NCBI GenBank assembly: GCA_910579485.1
Contig: CAJTVO010000103.1
Location: 1-11,999 of the forward strand
Origin: an uncultured Oscillospiraceae bacterium
Lineage (GTDB): Bacteria > Bacillota > Clostridia > Oscillospirales > Oscillospiraceae
Direction: 5' to 3'
Length of the DNA: 11,999 nt
The position numbers and the translations under genes are program-made. The notes below the pieces were generated by a model that saw only the letters and a program-made list of their open reading frames with translations, had not been told where the DNA came from and made no database searches. This document shows, piece by piece, positions 1 to 7,210 of this stretch (the stretch's first letter is position 1; each line of letters starts with the position of its first letter).

Positions 1-63
1 CTCTAAGCCTGCTGATACTGAATTTATTAACCTGAAACTTATTATACGAGGAGGAGAGCCGAT

Positions 64-1527
64 ATGGCAAAGAATTTGATGATCCAGGGGACCATGTCCA
101 ACGCGGGGAAGAGCCTCCTGGCGGCGGGCCTGTGTCGGGTGCTGCGGCAGGATGGATATAAGGTGGCCCCCTTCAAGAGCCAGAATATGGCCCTCAACTC
201 CTTTATCACCGACGGCGGCGGGGAGATGGGCCGGGCCCAGGTGGTCCAGGCGGAGGCGGCGGGCATCCGGCCGGACGTGCGGATGAACCCCATTTTGCTG
301 AAGCCCACCACCGACATGGGCAGCCAGGTGATCGTAAACGGCGTGGTCCAGGGCACCATGCGGGCGGCGGAGTACTACCGGCGGAAGCCGGAGTTCCTTC
401 CCGCGGTGCTGGAGGCCTACCGCAGTCTGGCGGAGGAGTACGACGTTATCGTCATCGAGGGCGCAGGCAGTCCGGCGGAGATCAACTTGAAGAAGGACGA
501 CTTTGTCAACATGGGCCTGGCCAGGCTGGTGGACGCGCCGGTGCTGCTGGTGGGGGACATCGACCGGGGGGGCGTGTTCGCCCAGCTCTACGGCACGGTG
601 GCCCTCCTGGAGGAGGACGAACGCGCCCGGGTCAAGGGCGTGGTGGTCAACAAGTTCCGGGGGGACCGGACCATCCTGGAGCCGGGGCTGGCTCAGCTGG
701 AGGAGCTGTGCGGCGTGCCGGTGGCGGGGGTCCTGCCCTACCTCCAGTTGGATATCGACGACGAGGACAGCCTCTCCGACCGGTTCAGCCGGGACAGGGC
801 GGCGAAGCTCATCGACATCGCCGTCCTCCGGCTGCCCAGGATATCCAATTTCACCGACCTGGGGCCTTTTGAGCGCTATGAGAACGTGTCGGTGCGGTAC
901 GTGTCCTCGGTCCGGGAGCTGGGCGCGCCGGACTGCATTGTCCTGCCTGGGACCAAGAGCACCATCGGAGACCTCCTGTGGCTGCGCCAGAGCGGCCTGG
1001 AGGCCGCGGTGAAGCAGGCCGCTTCCCGGGGGACGCTGCTGGTGGGCATCTGCGGAGGCTACCAGATGCTGGGCCGGGAGATCGCCGATCCGGAGGGCGC
1101 GGAGGCCGCGCCGGGGACCCGGGTGGCGGGCATGGGCCTGCTGGAGCTGGAGACCGTGTTTCGGGAGGAGAAGGTGCAGACCCAGACCCGCGGAGTCTTC
1201 GGCCCCCTGGAGGGCCTGCTGGCCCCCTTGTCGGGGATGGCCTATGAGGGCTATGAGATCCACATGGGCCGCAGCGGGGAGGACCGCCCCCCGCTGGCCG
1301 GAGGCGGGAACGTCTACGGCACCTACATCCACGGCGTCTTTGACGCCTCCGGCGTGGCGGATGCCGTCCTGGCAGCGCTGTGCGGGAAGAAGGGCGTGGA
1401 CCCCTCCCGGCTGGGGAGCTTTGACGCGGAGGCCTACCGGGAGGGGCAGTACGACCTCCTGGCGGACGCGGTGCGGGAGAATCTGGACATGGAAATGGTC
1501 TACCGCATCCTGGACCGGCAGAATTAG
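64..1527 (+). CDS. cobQ: Cobyric acid synthase (adenosylcobyrinic acid a,c-diamide amidotransferase)
   Basis: CobQ (CbiP) makes cobyric acid in cobalamin synthesis by amidating four side chains of adenosylcobyrinic acid diamide, using glutamine and ATP in the cytoplasm. The 487-residue protein has the usual family length and both expected domains. The N-terminal DTBS-like ATPase begins with P-loop GTMSNAGKS (residues 9-17), followed by the family motif PFKSQNMALNS. The C-terminal class I glutamine amidotransferase has GICGGYQMLG with nucleophile Cys330, the YEGYEIHMGRS motif, and YGTYIHGVFD with catalytic His423. The start is set by GGAGGAG (50-56), eight bases before the ATG. Only 63 bases lie upstream and they hold no convincing promoter or B12 riboswitch, so the gene is probably transcribed from further upstream with other cob genes. 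No clear terminator follows the stop. The identification is secure. Confidence 0.97.
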   Translation: MAKNLMIQGTMSNAGKSLLAAGLCRVLRQDGYKVAPFKSQNMALNSFITDGGGEMGRAQVVQAEAAGIRPDVRMNPILLKPTTDMGSQVIVNGVVQGTMRAAEYYRRKPEFLPAVLEAYRSLAEEYDVIVIEGAGSPAEINLKKDDFVNMGLARLVDAPVLLVGDIDRGGVFAQLYGTVALLEEDERARVKGVVVNKFRGDRTILEPGLAQLEELCGVPVAGVLPYLQLDIDDEDSLSDRFSRDRAAKLIDIAVLRLPRISNFTDLGPFERYENVSVRYVSSVRELGAPDCIVLPGTKSTIGDLLWLRQSGLEAAVKQAASRGTLLVGICGGYQMLGREIADPEGAEAAPGTRVAGMGLLELETVFREEKVQTQTRGVFGPLEGLLAPLSGMAYEGYEIHMGRSGEDRPPLAGGGNVYGTYIHGVFDASGVADAVLAALCGKKGVDPSRLGSFDAEAYREGQYDLLADAVRENLDMEMVYRILDRQN

Positions 1528-1577
1528 CGGAATGAAGGGAATATCCATTACATTTCCGTTACAAAGGGAAAATATGG

Positions 1578-1606
1578 TTGCTTTTCCAATAGGCTCATAG
1601 TATACT
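1578..1606 (+). promoter_or_regulatory. Promoter of the ABC exporter operon
   Basis: TTGCTT (1578-1583) and TATACT (1601-1606) are separated by exactly 17 bases, a good sigma-A promoter in the gap after cobQ. Transcription would begin near 1613 and give a leader of about 104 bases before the first ABC gene. The position fits an operon expressed independently of cobQ. Seen in sequence; activity is inferred. Confidence 0.65.
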
Positions 1607-1618
1607 CCCGACTGTTCT

Positions 1619-1640
1619 GTGCCGCTTGGGGGAGCGGCGC
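1619..1640 (+). promoter_or_regulatory. Leader hairpin 1 of the ABC exporter mRNA
   Basis: GTGCCGCT (1619-1626) pairs with AGCGGCGC (1633-1640), an 8-base-pair stem with one U-G pair around the loop TGGGGG. It lies at the very 5' end of the predicted transcript. The loop and 3' arm contain GGGGAG, which would be the Shine-Dalgarno of the upstream ORF starting at 1643, so the hairpin could mask that site. There is no T-tract, so it is not a terminator. Regulation is inference. Confidence 0.45.
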
Positions 1641-1642
1641 GG

Positions 1643-1771
1643 ATGGAAGCGTTTATCACCAATCCGGCTTCGCCCAATGGGGGAGGGCGGACCGGGCGAC
1701 CAAATGAGGAAAACTTATGGAGCAAACGAAACAAACGAGAGCCGCCCGCTGGAAACGGCTGTGGCGGCTGA
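1643..1771 (+). CDS. Candidate leader peptide (42 codons) overlapping the start of the first ABC gene
   Basis: An ATG at 1643 opens a 42-codon frame ending in TGA at 1769-1771, 52 bases inside the first ABC gene and in a different frame. It is preceded eight bases away by GGGGAG, a plausible but imperfect Shine-Dalgarno. The predicted peptide begins MEAFITNPASPNGGG, is hydrophilic, and is rich in Gly, Pro, Asn and basic residues. Ribosomes on this frame would unfold leader hairpin 2 (1664-1695) and pass over the ABC ribosome binding site and start. That could couple or attenuate translation of the exporter. B. subtilis bmrCD has a translated leader, bmrB, which gives a precedent for the idea but not evidence of homology. 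A frame of this length can arise by chance, so confidence is low. Confidence 0.25.
   Translation: MEAFITNPASPNGGGRTGRPNEENLWSKRNKREPPAGNGCGG
1664..1695 (+). promoter_or_regulatory. Leader hairpin 2 of the ABC exporter mRNA
   Basis: CCGG (1664-1667), one bulged C, then TTCGCCC (1669-1675) pair with GGGCGGA (1685-1691) and CCGG (1692-1695). This is an 11-base-pair GC-rich stem with a nine-base loop. It ends 10 bases before the GAGGA ribosome binding site (1706-1710) of the first ABC gene and has no T-tract. It resembles a structure that modulates translation or mRNA stability more than an intrinsic terminator. I do not recognise it as a known riboswitch class. Confidence 0.45.
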
Positions 1772-3543
1772 TCTGCGGCTGCCGCCGCTACTTTTTCTAC
1801 ACCATCCTGGCCACCCTTCTGGCATCGCTGTTTGCCTATCTCAGCCCGCTGATCATCAGCTTCACCGTGGACAGCATCGTGGGCGGCAAGGACATGAACC
1901 TTCCCGGCTGGCTCCAGGGCTGGATCGAGGCCATTGGGGGCCGGGACTACCTGGCGGCCAACCTGTGGCTGCCCGCCCTGGCGGTGCTTCTGGTCCAGGG
2001 GCTCAACGGCGTGTGCGCCTACTTCCGGGGACGGTGCTCCGCTCTGGGAGGCGAGGGGCTGGCCAAGGCCCTGCGGGACGCCCTGTACCGCCGCCTGGTC
2101 CGGGCGCCCTACGCCTGGCATAAGGCCAGCAGCACCGGCGATCTGGTGCAGCGGTGTACCTCCGACGTGGAGACCGTTCGCCGGTTCATGCAGATGCAGA
2201 TGATGGAGGTGGTGCGTACCATCGTGATGGCCCTGGTGGCGCTGTCTATCATGTGGCCCATCAACCGCAGGCTGACGCTGATCGCCTGCTCTCTGCTGCC
2301 TCTGCTGATGCTGTTCTCCTTCTTCTACTCCAAGGGCGTGCAGAAGCTCTTCCTGACCGTGGACGAGTCCGAGGGCGCCATGACCACCGCCCTTCAGGAG
2401 AACCTGACGGGGATGCGGGTGGTCCGCACCTTCGCCCGTCAGAGCGAGGAGCTGGAGAAATTCACCACCCTGAACAAGGACTACCGGGCCAAGGTGCTGC
2501 GGCTCAACAACCTGATGGGCGTCTACTGGGGCTCGTCGGACATCATGGGCTACCTTCAAATTGCCCTGGTCATGCTGGCGGGCATCTACCTGGCGGTCCA
2601 GGGGGAGATCAGCCTGGGCACCGTGATGCTGTTCTCCACTTATTCCAGTATGCTGACCTTCCCCATGCGCCAGCTGGGCCGTATCCTGGCCGATCTGGTG
2701 AAGGCGGACGTCTCACTGAAGCGTCTGGACGAGATACTCACCGCGCCTCAGGAGGACGAGCCCGGCAAGGCGCTCACGCCGCCCATCCACGGCAAGGTGG
2801 AGTTCCGGGACGTGTCCTTCGCCTATCCTGACGGCGGGGAAATCCTGCACCACGTGGACTTCACCGTGGAGCCCGGGCAGACCATCGGCATCCTGGGCAA
2901 CACCGGCAGCGGCAAGAGCACGCTGGTCCATCTGCTCCAGCGGCTGTACGCGCCTACCGGGGGACAGGTGTGCATCGACGGCGTGGACGCCGCCGACATC
3001 CGGCGGGATTACCTCCGCCGCCATGTGGGCATCGTCCTGCAGGAGCCCTTCCTGTTCAGCCGGACCATCGGGGAGAACATCGCCCTGGGCGACGCCTCCG
3101 CCAGCGAGGAGGAGCGCTTCGACGCCGCCCGGACGGCCTGCATCCACGATGTGATCGAAGGCTTTGCCGACGGCTACGACACCATGGTCGGTGAGCGGGG
3201 CGTGACCCTCTCCGGCGGACAGAAGCAGCGGGTGGCCATCGCCCGGATGCTGGTCCAGAAGACGCCCATCTGCATTTTTGACGACTCACTCAGCGCCGTG
3301 GACGCGGAGACCGATGCCGCCATCCGTGAAGCCCTGCTCAAGCGGGACACTGGCACCACCATCCTCATCAGCCACCGGATCTCCACCCTGCGGGGCGCGG
3401 ACACCATCCTGGTGCTGGAGGGCGGCCGGATCGTCCAGCGGGGCTCCCACCGGGAGCTGGCGGCCCAGGAGGGCCTGTACCGGCGCATCTGCACCATCCA
3501 GAACGAGCTGGATGAGGCCATGGAAGGAGGTGTGGCCGTATGA
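1717..3543 (+). CDS. Heterodimeric ABC exporter, subunit with degenerate Walker B (BmrC-like)
   Basis: This 608-residue half-transporter has an N-terminal six-helix exporter domain (about residues 20-330) and a C-terminal ATPase (about 350-600). ATPase motifs are Walker A GNTGSGKST (394-402), Q-loop Gln442, canonical signature LSGGQKQR (498-505), Walker B ICIFDD with Asp523 where the catalytic Glu normally sits, and H-loop His553. Asp in that position with an intact signature is typical of one half of heterodimeric multidrug exporters such as BmrC or TM287. The next gene overlaps this one and supplies the complementary half. It probably exports drugs, lipids or peptides across the cytoplasmic membrane using ATP; the substrate cannot be told from sequence. 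The ATG at 1717 is preceded by TGAGGA (1705-1710). The gene follows its own promoter and a structured leader. Confidence 0.93.
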   Translation: MEQTKQTRAARWKRLWRLICGCRRYFFYTILATLLASLFAYLSPLIISFTVDSIVGGKDMNLPGWLQGWIEAIGGRDYLAANLWLPALAVLLVQGLNGVCAYFRGRCSALGGEGLAKALRDALYRRLVRAPYAWHKASSTGDLVQRCTSDVETVRRFMQMQMMEVVRTIVMALVALSIMWPINRRLTLIACSLLPLLMLFSFFYSKGVQKLFLTVDESEGAMTTALQENLTGMRVVRTFARQSEELEKFTTLNKDYRAKVLRLNNLMGVYWGSSDIMGYLQIALVMLAGIYLAVQGEISLGTVMLFSTYSSMLTFPMRQLGRILADLVKADVSLKRLDEILTAPQEDEPGKALTPPIHGKVEFRDVSFAYPDGGEILHHVDFTVEPGQTIGILGNTGSGKSTLVHLLQRLYAPTGGQVCIDGVDAADIRRDYLRRHVGIVLQEPFLFSRTIGENIALGDASASEEERFDAARTACIHDVIEGFADGYDTMVGERGVTLSGGQKQRVAIARMLVQKTPICIFDDSLSAVDAETDAAIREALLKRDTGTTILISHRISTLRGADTILVLEGGRIVQRGSHRELAAQEGLYRRICTIQNELDEAMEGGVAV

Positions 3544-5366
3544 TGAAGGAGGAAGTCCGCCATGCGGACAATGAAAAGATCGACCTGAAGGTCTGGAAGC
3601 GCCTTGTGGACTACGGCCTGCAATACAAGGCCCGGGTCATCCGCACCATTCTGGTGCTGCTGGTGGTCTCCGGCGCGGACCTGGCGTATCCGCTGTTCAC
3701 CCGTTACGCAATCAACCACTTTATCGTAGGGGAAACCACCCAGGGACTGCCACTGTTTGGCGCTCTGTACATTTTTACGGTGGTGGCCCAGGGCATCTGC
3801 GTGATGCTCTTCGTCCGGGGTGCGGGGAGGCTGGAGATGGATATCAGCTACGATATCCGTCAGGACGCTTTCTCCCACCTGCAGCAGCTGTCTTTCAGCT
3901 ACTACGACACGACCAGCGTAGGCTGGCTCATGGCCCGGATGGGCAGCGACGTGTCCCGTCTGAGCGAGATGATCGCCTGGAGCGTGGTGGACGTCATGTG
4001 GGCCCTCACCTTCGCCATCGGCGTGATCGTGGTGCTTCTGGTGATGAACTGGAAGCTGGGCCTGCTGGTGCTGGCCATCACGCCCCTTCTGGCGGTGCTG
4101 TGCCTGTATTTCCAGCGGCGCATCCTGCGCCAGCAGCGCATCGTGCGCAAGGCCAACAGCCGGATCACCGGAGCCTTCAACGAGGGCGTTATGGGCGCGG
4201 TGACCAACAAGACCCTGGCCCGCGAGGACGCCGCCCAGGAGGAGTTCGAGGTGGTCACCGGCGAGCTGAAGAGCGCCGCCATCAAGGCCGCCGTCCTCAG
4301 CGCCGTCTTCATGCCCCTGGTGGTGAACCTGGGGGCCATCGCCACCGCCCTGGCCCTGTGGCGGGGCGGCGTGGAGGTGTTCGCCGGGATCATGGACCTG
4401 GGCACCCTGGCGGCGTTCATCAGCTACACCACCCAGCTGTTTGATCCCATTCAGTCCCTTGCCCGGATTTTGGCGGAGATGCAGGCCGCCCAGGCCAGCG
4501 CCGAGCGGGTCATCGACCTGCTGGATACCCAGTCTGACGTCCAGGACAGCCCGGAGATCATTGAGCGGTACGGCGACCTCTTCCACGGGAAGAAGGAGAA
4601 CTGGCCGGACATCAAGGGCAAGGTGGAGTTCAAGAACGTTACCTTCCGCTACAAGAGTGGGGAGGAGGTCCTCCACGACTTCGATCTCACCGTGGAGCCC
4701 GGGCAGAACATCGCCCTGGTGGGTGAGACCGGCGCGGGGAAGTCCACCATCGTCAACCTGGTTTGCCGGTTCTACGAGCCCAGCGAGGGCGAGGTGTGCA
4801 TCGACGGCACCGATTACCGGCAGCGCAGCCAGCTGTGGCTCCAGTCCAGTCTGGGGTACGTGCTGCAATCGCCCCATCTGTTCTCCGGCAGCGTGGCGGA
4901 CAACCTCCGCTTCGCCAAGCCGGACGCCACGGACGAGGAGATCCACCGCGCGGCCCAGATGGTCCACGCGGAGGAGTTCATCCTGAACCTGCCCAACGGC
5001 TACGATACCCAGGTAGGGGAGGGGGGCGGCAAGCTGTCCACGGGACAGAAGCAGCTCCTCAGCCTTGCCCGGGTCCTGCTGGCGGACCCGAAGATCTTCG
5101 TTCTGGACGAGGCCACCAGCAGCATCGACACCGAGACGGAGGCCCTTATCCAGGACGCCATCCAGACGGTGCTGGCGGGCCGGACCAGCTTCGTAGTGGC
5201 ACACCGTCTGAGTACCATCCGTTCCGCCGACCGGATCCTGGTGATCCACAATGGACGCATCCGGGAGAGCGGCACCCACGAGGAGCTGATGGCCCAGCGG
5301 GGCGAGTACTACAGCCTCTATACCCACCAGTACCGCAGGGAAGCTACCCAGGCGGCGCTGGAGTAA
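3540..5366 (+). CDS. Heterodimeric ABC exporter, catalytically competent subunit (BmrD-like)
   Basis: The second 608-residue half-transporter has membrane helices in about residues 20-330 and an ATPase in about 355-600. Motifs are Walker A GETGAGKST (395-403), Q-loop Gln443, a degenerate signature LSTGQKQL (499-506; Thr replaces the usual Gly), Walker B IFVLDE with catalytic Glu524, and H-loop His555. Paired with the upstream subunit, its Walker A/B would face that partner's intact LSGGQ to form the active site, while its own altered signature completes the degenerate site. The ATG at 3540 overlaps the upstream TGA in the arrangement ATGATG, and AAGGAGGTG at 3524-3532 lies at ideal distance, so translation is coupled and stoichiometry probably 1:1. 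A second in-frame ATG at 3543 is also possible. A strong terminator follows the stop. Confidence 0.93.
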   Translation: MMKEEVRHADNEKIDLKVWKRLVDYGLQYKARVIRTILVLLVVSGADLAYPLFTRYAINHFIVGETTQGLPLFGALYIFTVVAQGICVMLFVRGAGRLEMDISYDIRQDAFSHLQQLSFSYYDTTSVGWLMARMGSDVSRLSEMIAWSVVDVMWALTFAIGVIVVLLVMNWKLGLLVLAITPLLAVLCLYFQRRILRQQRIVRKANSRITGAFNEGVMGAVTNKTLAREDAAQEEFEVVTGELKSAAIKAAVLSAVFMPLVVNLGAIATALALWRGGVEVFAGIMDLGTLAAFISYTTQLFDPIQSLARILAEMQAAQASAERVIDLLDTQSDVQDSPEIIERYGDLFHGKKENWPDIKGKVEFKNVTFRYKSGEEVLHDFDLTVEPGQNIALVGETGAGKSTIVNLVCRFYEPSEGEVCIDGTDYRQRSQLWLQSSLGYVLQSPHLFSGSVADNLRFAKPDATDEEIHRAAQMVHAEEFILNLPNGYDTQVGEGGGKLSTGQKQLLSLARVLLADPKIFVLDEATSSIDTETEALIQDAIQTVLAGRTSFVVAHRLSTIRSADRILVIHNGRIRESGTHEELMAQRGEYYSLYTHQYRREATQAALE

Positions 5367-5375
5367 TTGAAAAGG

Positions 5376-5415
5376 AACATGTCCGGAGATACATTTATCT
5401 CCGGACATGTTTTTT
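5376..5415. terminator. Strong intrinsic terminator between convergent genes
   Basis: A perfect 15-base-pair stem joins AACATGTCCGGAGAT (5376-5390) to ATCTCCGGACATGTT (5397-5411) around the loop ACATTT, followed by T residues to 5415. It begins 10 bases after the second ABC stop codon. On the minus strand the same hairpin is followed by a shorter T-rich run (TTCCTTTT), so it may also end transcription of the protease gene whose stop is at 5433. A bidirectional terminator is likely. Confidence 0.9.
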
Positions 5416-5432
5416 GCTGATTCAGTACTCAA

Positions 5433-6278
5433 TCAGCAGTTCTCTTTTTTGATTGTTTTCCTGTAACAGAGCATTACAAGAACAAACGACAATATTTGAC
5501 CGATCATGATCCTTACAATTTGCATACTGTCAGCTTCGCCATTTGAGATCACATGCAGCAAATTTGTCACAATCACATTATTAAACAGGTGGTCGCCCAG
5601 TCCCATCCATAATGCTCCTGTCATTTTATAGAGAAGTGACCACTTGATACTCATGATCCCGGCCAATATGATATATCCAATGCCCATGACAAGCAGACCA
5701 GCAAGTGATGTGTTCCCGTCCAGATAATCTCTTAACGGCATAGCCCAATGCCAGATTCCGAACAGAAAAGCAATAAGAAGCGCAGCGCTGGTAAAGGACA
5801 GCTTTGGAGTAAGGATCTTCATAAGTAAGCCGCGGAACAAACCTTCTTCCATCCAGACATTTATTATGTTGAACGTGATACATAGTAATAAAAACGGAAC
5901 GCCGCTATGCTTTACCGTTTCGCCGTTCAGTAAAAAACCACTTATGTAAAAAGCCAAAGATACATTCTGATTGACGAGATAAAGAATAAGGCATTCTATG
6001 GAATAAGCTATAACAAAACAGCAGGCGCCCAATATAAGGCCCTTTGTGATGCCAGATACGGTCTTACCCTTTGCAAATCCAATACTTTGCCAGGTGCTAT
6101 GCAGGGAATACAGGACCACTGCTGAAATGATGATGCCAAAGACCTTGTGTATAAAATTTTCTGAGAGGATCGTCTCATCTGTTCTTATGCAAAAATACTC
6201 TATTAACCTGGCAGCCCCACCTATCATAAAGATGATCGCGCAGCTCAACACGGGCCGCTTTTTTATATTCTCTTCCAT
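5433..6278 (-). CDS. CPBP family intramembrane metalloprotease
   Basis: This 281-residue polytopic membrane protein carries the three CPBP (Abi, CAAX protease/bacteriocin-processing) motifs. They are EEGLFR (residues 144-149, the EExxxR motif), FGIWH (173-177, FxxxH), and GDHLFNN (228-234) with a third histidine, His230. These residues place a metal-dependent active site inside the membrane. Family members range from prenyl-protein proteases to bacteriocin self-immunity proteins; no bacteriocin gene is visible nearby, so the role is open. The ATG at 6278 has AAGGA seven bases upstream; the frame extends to a TTG at 6296, which I consider not used. Sampled stretches are near 40% GC, well below the neighbouring genes, and codon choice is AT-rich, suggesting horizontal acquisition. 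It is a single-gene unit convergent with the ABC operon. Confidence 0.88.
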   Translation of the reverse strand: MEENIKKRPVLSCAIIFMIGGAARLIEYFCIRTDETILSENFIHKVFGIIISAVVLYSLHSTWQSIGFAKGKTVSGITKGLILGACCFVIAYSIECLILYLVNQNVSLAFYISGFLLNGETVKHSGVPFLLLCITFNIINVWMEEGLFRGLLMKILTPKLSFTSAALLIAFLFGIWHWAMPLRDYLDGNTSLAGLLVMGIGYIILAGIMSIKWSLLYKMTGALWMGLGDHLFNNVIVTNLLHVISNGEADSMQIVRIMIGQILSFVLVMLCYRKTIKKENC

Positions 6279-6336
6279 TAGCTCGTCCTTTAACAAGAGT
6301 TCTGTCCTTTCGTATTCTTTTTACTCTTTTTCAACC

Positions 6337-6374
6337 ACCTTGACTATACCATAAAGACCCATTCGGTTCAAGGT
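6337..6374. repeat. Inverted repeat bracketing the protease promoter (candidate operator)
   Basis: ACCTTGA (6337-6343) and TCAAGGT (6368-6374) form a perfect 7-base inverted repeat with 24 bases between the arms, about three helical turns centre to centre. One arm overlaps the -10 box and the other the -35 box of the minus-strand promoter. A dimeric repressor could bind here, but no regulator gene adjoins it and chance is possible. Confidence 0.3.
6343..6371 (-). promoter_or_regulatory. Promoter of the CPBP protease gene
   Basis: On the minus strand TTGAAC (6366-6371) and TATAGT (6343-6348) are separated by 17 bases, a good sigma-A promoter giving a leader of about 60 bases before the ATG at 6278. 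A 7-base inverted repeat brackets the promoter and touches both elements, a possible operator. Confidence 0.65.
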
Positions 6375-6398
6375 AAATCTTTGCACGCTCATATATCA

Positions 6399-6446
6399 GC
6401 ACACCCGGACCTCTTGCGGCGCAAGCCTTTAGAGGTTCGGGTGTGC
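6399..6446. repeat. Long hairpin downstream of the metK-linked membrane genes
   Basis: GCACACCCGGACCTCT (6399-6414) pairs with AGAGGTTCGGGTGTGC (6431-6446) along 16 base pairs with a single G-T/G-U or A-C position, depending on strand. The 16-base loop contains a smaller alternative stem, CTTGC/GCAAG (6413-6425). It lies 31 bases beyond the stop of the minus-strand gene ending at 6477, where a terminator would be expected, but neither side has a T-tract. It could be a transcript 3' end that protects mRNA, an atypical terminator, or one copy of a dispersed palindromic repeat. The rest of the 6279-6476 gap holds only the protease promoter and leader. Confidence 0.55.
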
Positions 6447-6476
6447 CATCCTTATGTGGCTTCTCCGAAAGAGCTG

Positions 6477-7193
6477 TCAGTCGTCCGCGCCGTCGAAGGG
6501 TCTGGCAGGGGTGTGGACCGGCACGTCGGGCAGATCCTCCGCGCAGTTCAGGCCGGAGCCGTATCTGGCGATCCGGTAGCCCCGGCGGAAGAGCAGCGCG
6601 CCCAGCAGTACCAGCACCAGGCCGATGGCCGTCAGGACCCAGCAGGCGGTGAAGTTCACCGTGCGGACCACCAGGGGATCGCCCAGGGCGTCGAGCTCGC
6701 TGTCGGAAACCTCCAGCTCATCCCGCAGATAGTCCCGGAAGTAGCCCGCCAGCTGGGGCTCCAGGACCTCCGTCTTGCCATCCATGGAAAATTCCGTCAC
6801 GGGCTCCTCGCCGGTGAGCAGATAGTTCCAGGTCTCATCGATCAGATCGTCCAGGACGCCCACGTCCGCCTGACGGCCCTTGATGGCAATAAAGGCATCC
6901 GCCGTGGGGACCAGATAGTACTTGCCGGAGGCCTTGCTGCCGCTGCGGGAACCGTCCTTGTACCGGGTGTAGGTCTCCTCGGAGGCGAAGCTGTCGAACA
7001 CATAGGGGACCTTGCCGGAGACACGGGCCCCGGCCTTGATCTCTGTCTCCTCGTCCAGCATGTCCTCAAAGCTGATGGCGGGCTTCAGAGAGATGATGTC
7101 CTCCGGAATAGCCTGGAACAGCATGAGGCCGCCGAAGGCGATCAGCATGATGACGCCCCAGTTGATGCCGCCGAGAATGTACTTGAATTTCAT
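6477..7193 (-). CDS. Membrane protein of unknown function with two terminal membrane segments
   Basis: I do not recognise the family. The 238-residue product has one hydrophobic segment near the N terminus (about residues 7-28), a polar, acidic region of about 150 residues, and a second hydrophobic segment (about 181-203, FTACWVLTAIGLVLVLLGAL) followed by RRGYR and a short acidic tail. The positive residues after the second segment and at the N terminus suggest both ends are cytoplasmic and the middle part is outside. There are no obvious catalytic motifs. The ATG at 7193 follows AGGAGG ten bases upstream. A GTG at 7214 in the same frame would overlap the upstream gene but lacks a good site. 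The binding site lies across the stop of the preceding gene, so the two are translated together. Confidence 0.75.
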   Translation of the reverse strand: MKFKYILGGINWGVIMLIAFGGLMLFQAIPEDIISLKPAISFEDMLDEETEIKAGARVSGKVPYVFDSFASEETYTRYKDGSRSGSKASGKYYLVPTADAFIAIKGRQADVGVLDDLIDETWNYLLTGEEPVTEFSMDGKTEVLEPQLAGYFRDYLRDELEVSDSELDALGDPLVVRTVNFTACWVLTAIGLVLVLLGALLFRRGYRIARYGSGLNCAEDLPDVPVHTPARPFDGADD

Positions 7194-7210
7194 TTTAACG
7201 CATCCTCCTC

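Noticed and set aside
1..63. Cobalamin riboswitch or promoter just upstream of cobQ
   Set aside because: No B12-box or other aptamer landmark is visible in these few bases. The TATTAT at 40-45 would put the transcription start inside the ribosome binding site and has no -35 partner.
1528..1577. Terminator after cobQ
   Set aside because: CGGAATG and CATTTCCG can pair imperfectly with a bulge, and TTTCC/GGAAA nearby can form a short stem, but neither is followed by a T-tract.
1613..1716. Known riboswitch class in the ABC leader
   Set aside because: I compared the stems by eye with guanidine, SAM, preQ1 and yybP-ykoY type landmarks and saw no conserved core. It remains an unassigned structured leader.
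3174..5432. Very long open frame on the minus strand opposite the ABC genes (752 codons)
   Set aside because: It lies antisense to two well-supported ABC subunits. It is a product of GC-rich codon bias, has Gly/His/Gln-rich low-complexity composition, and shows no family motif.
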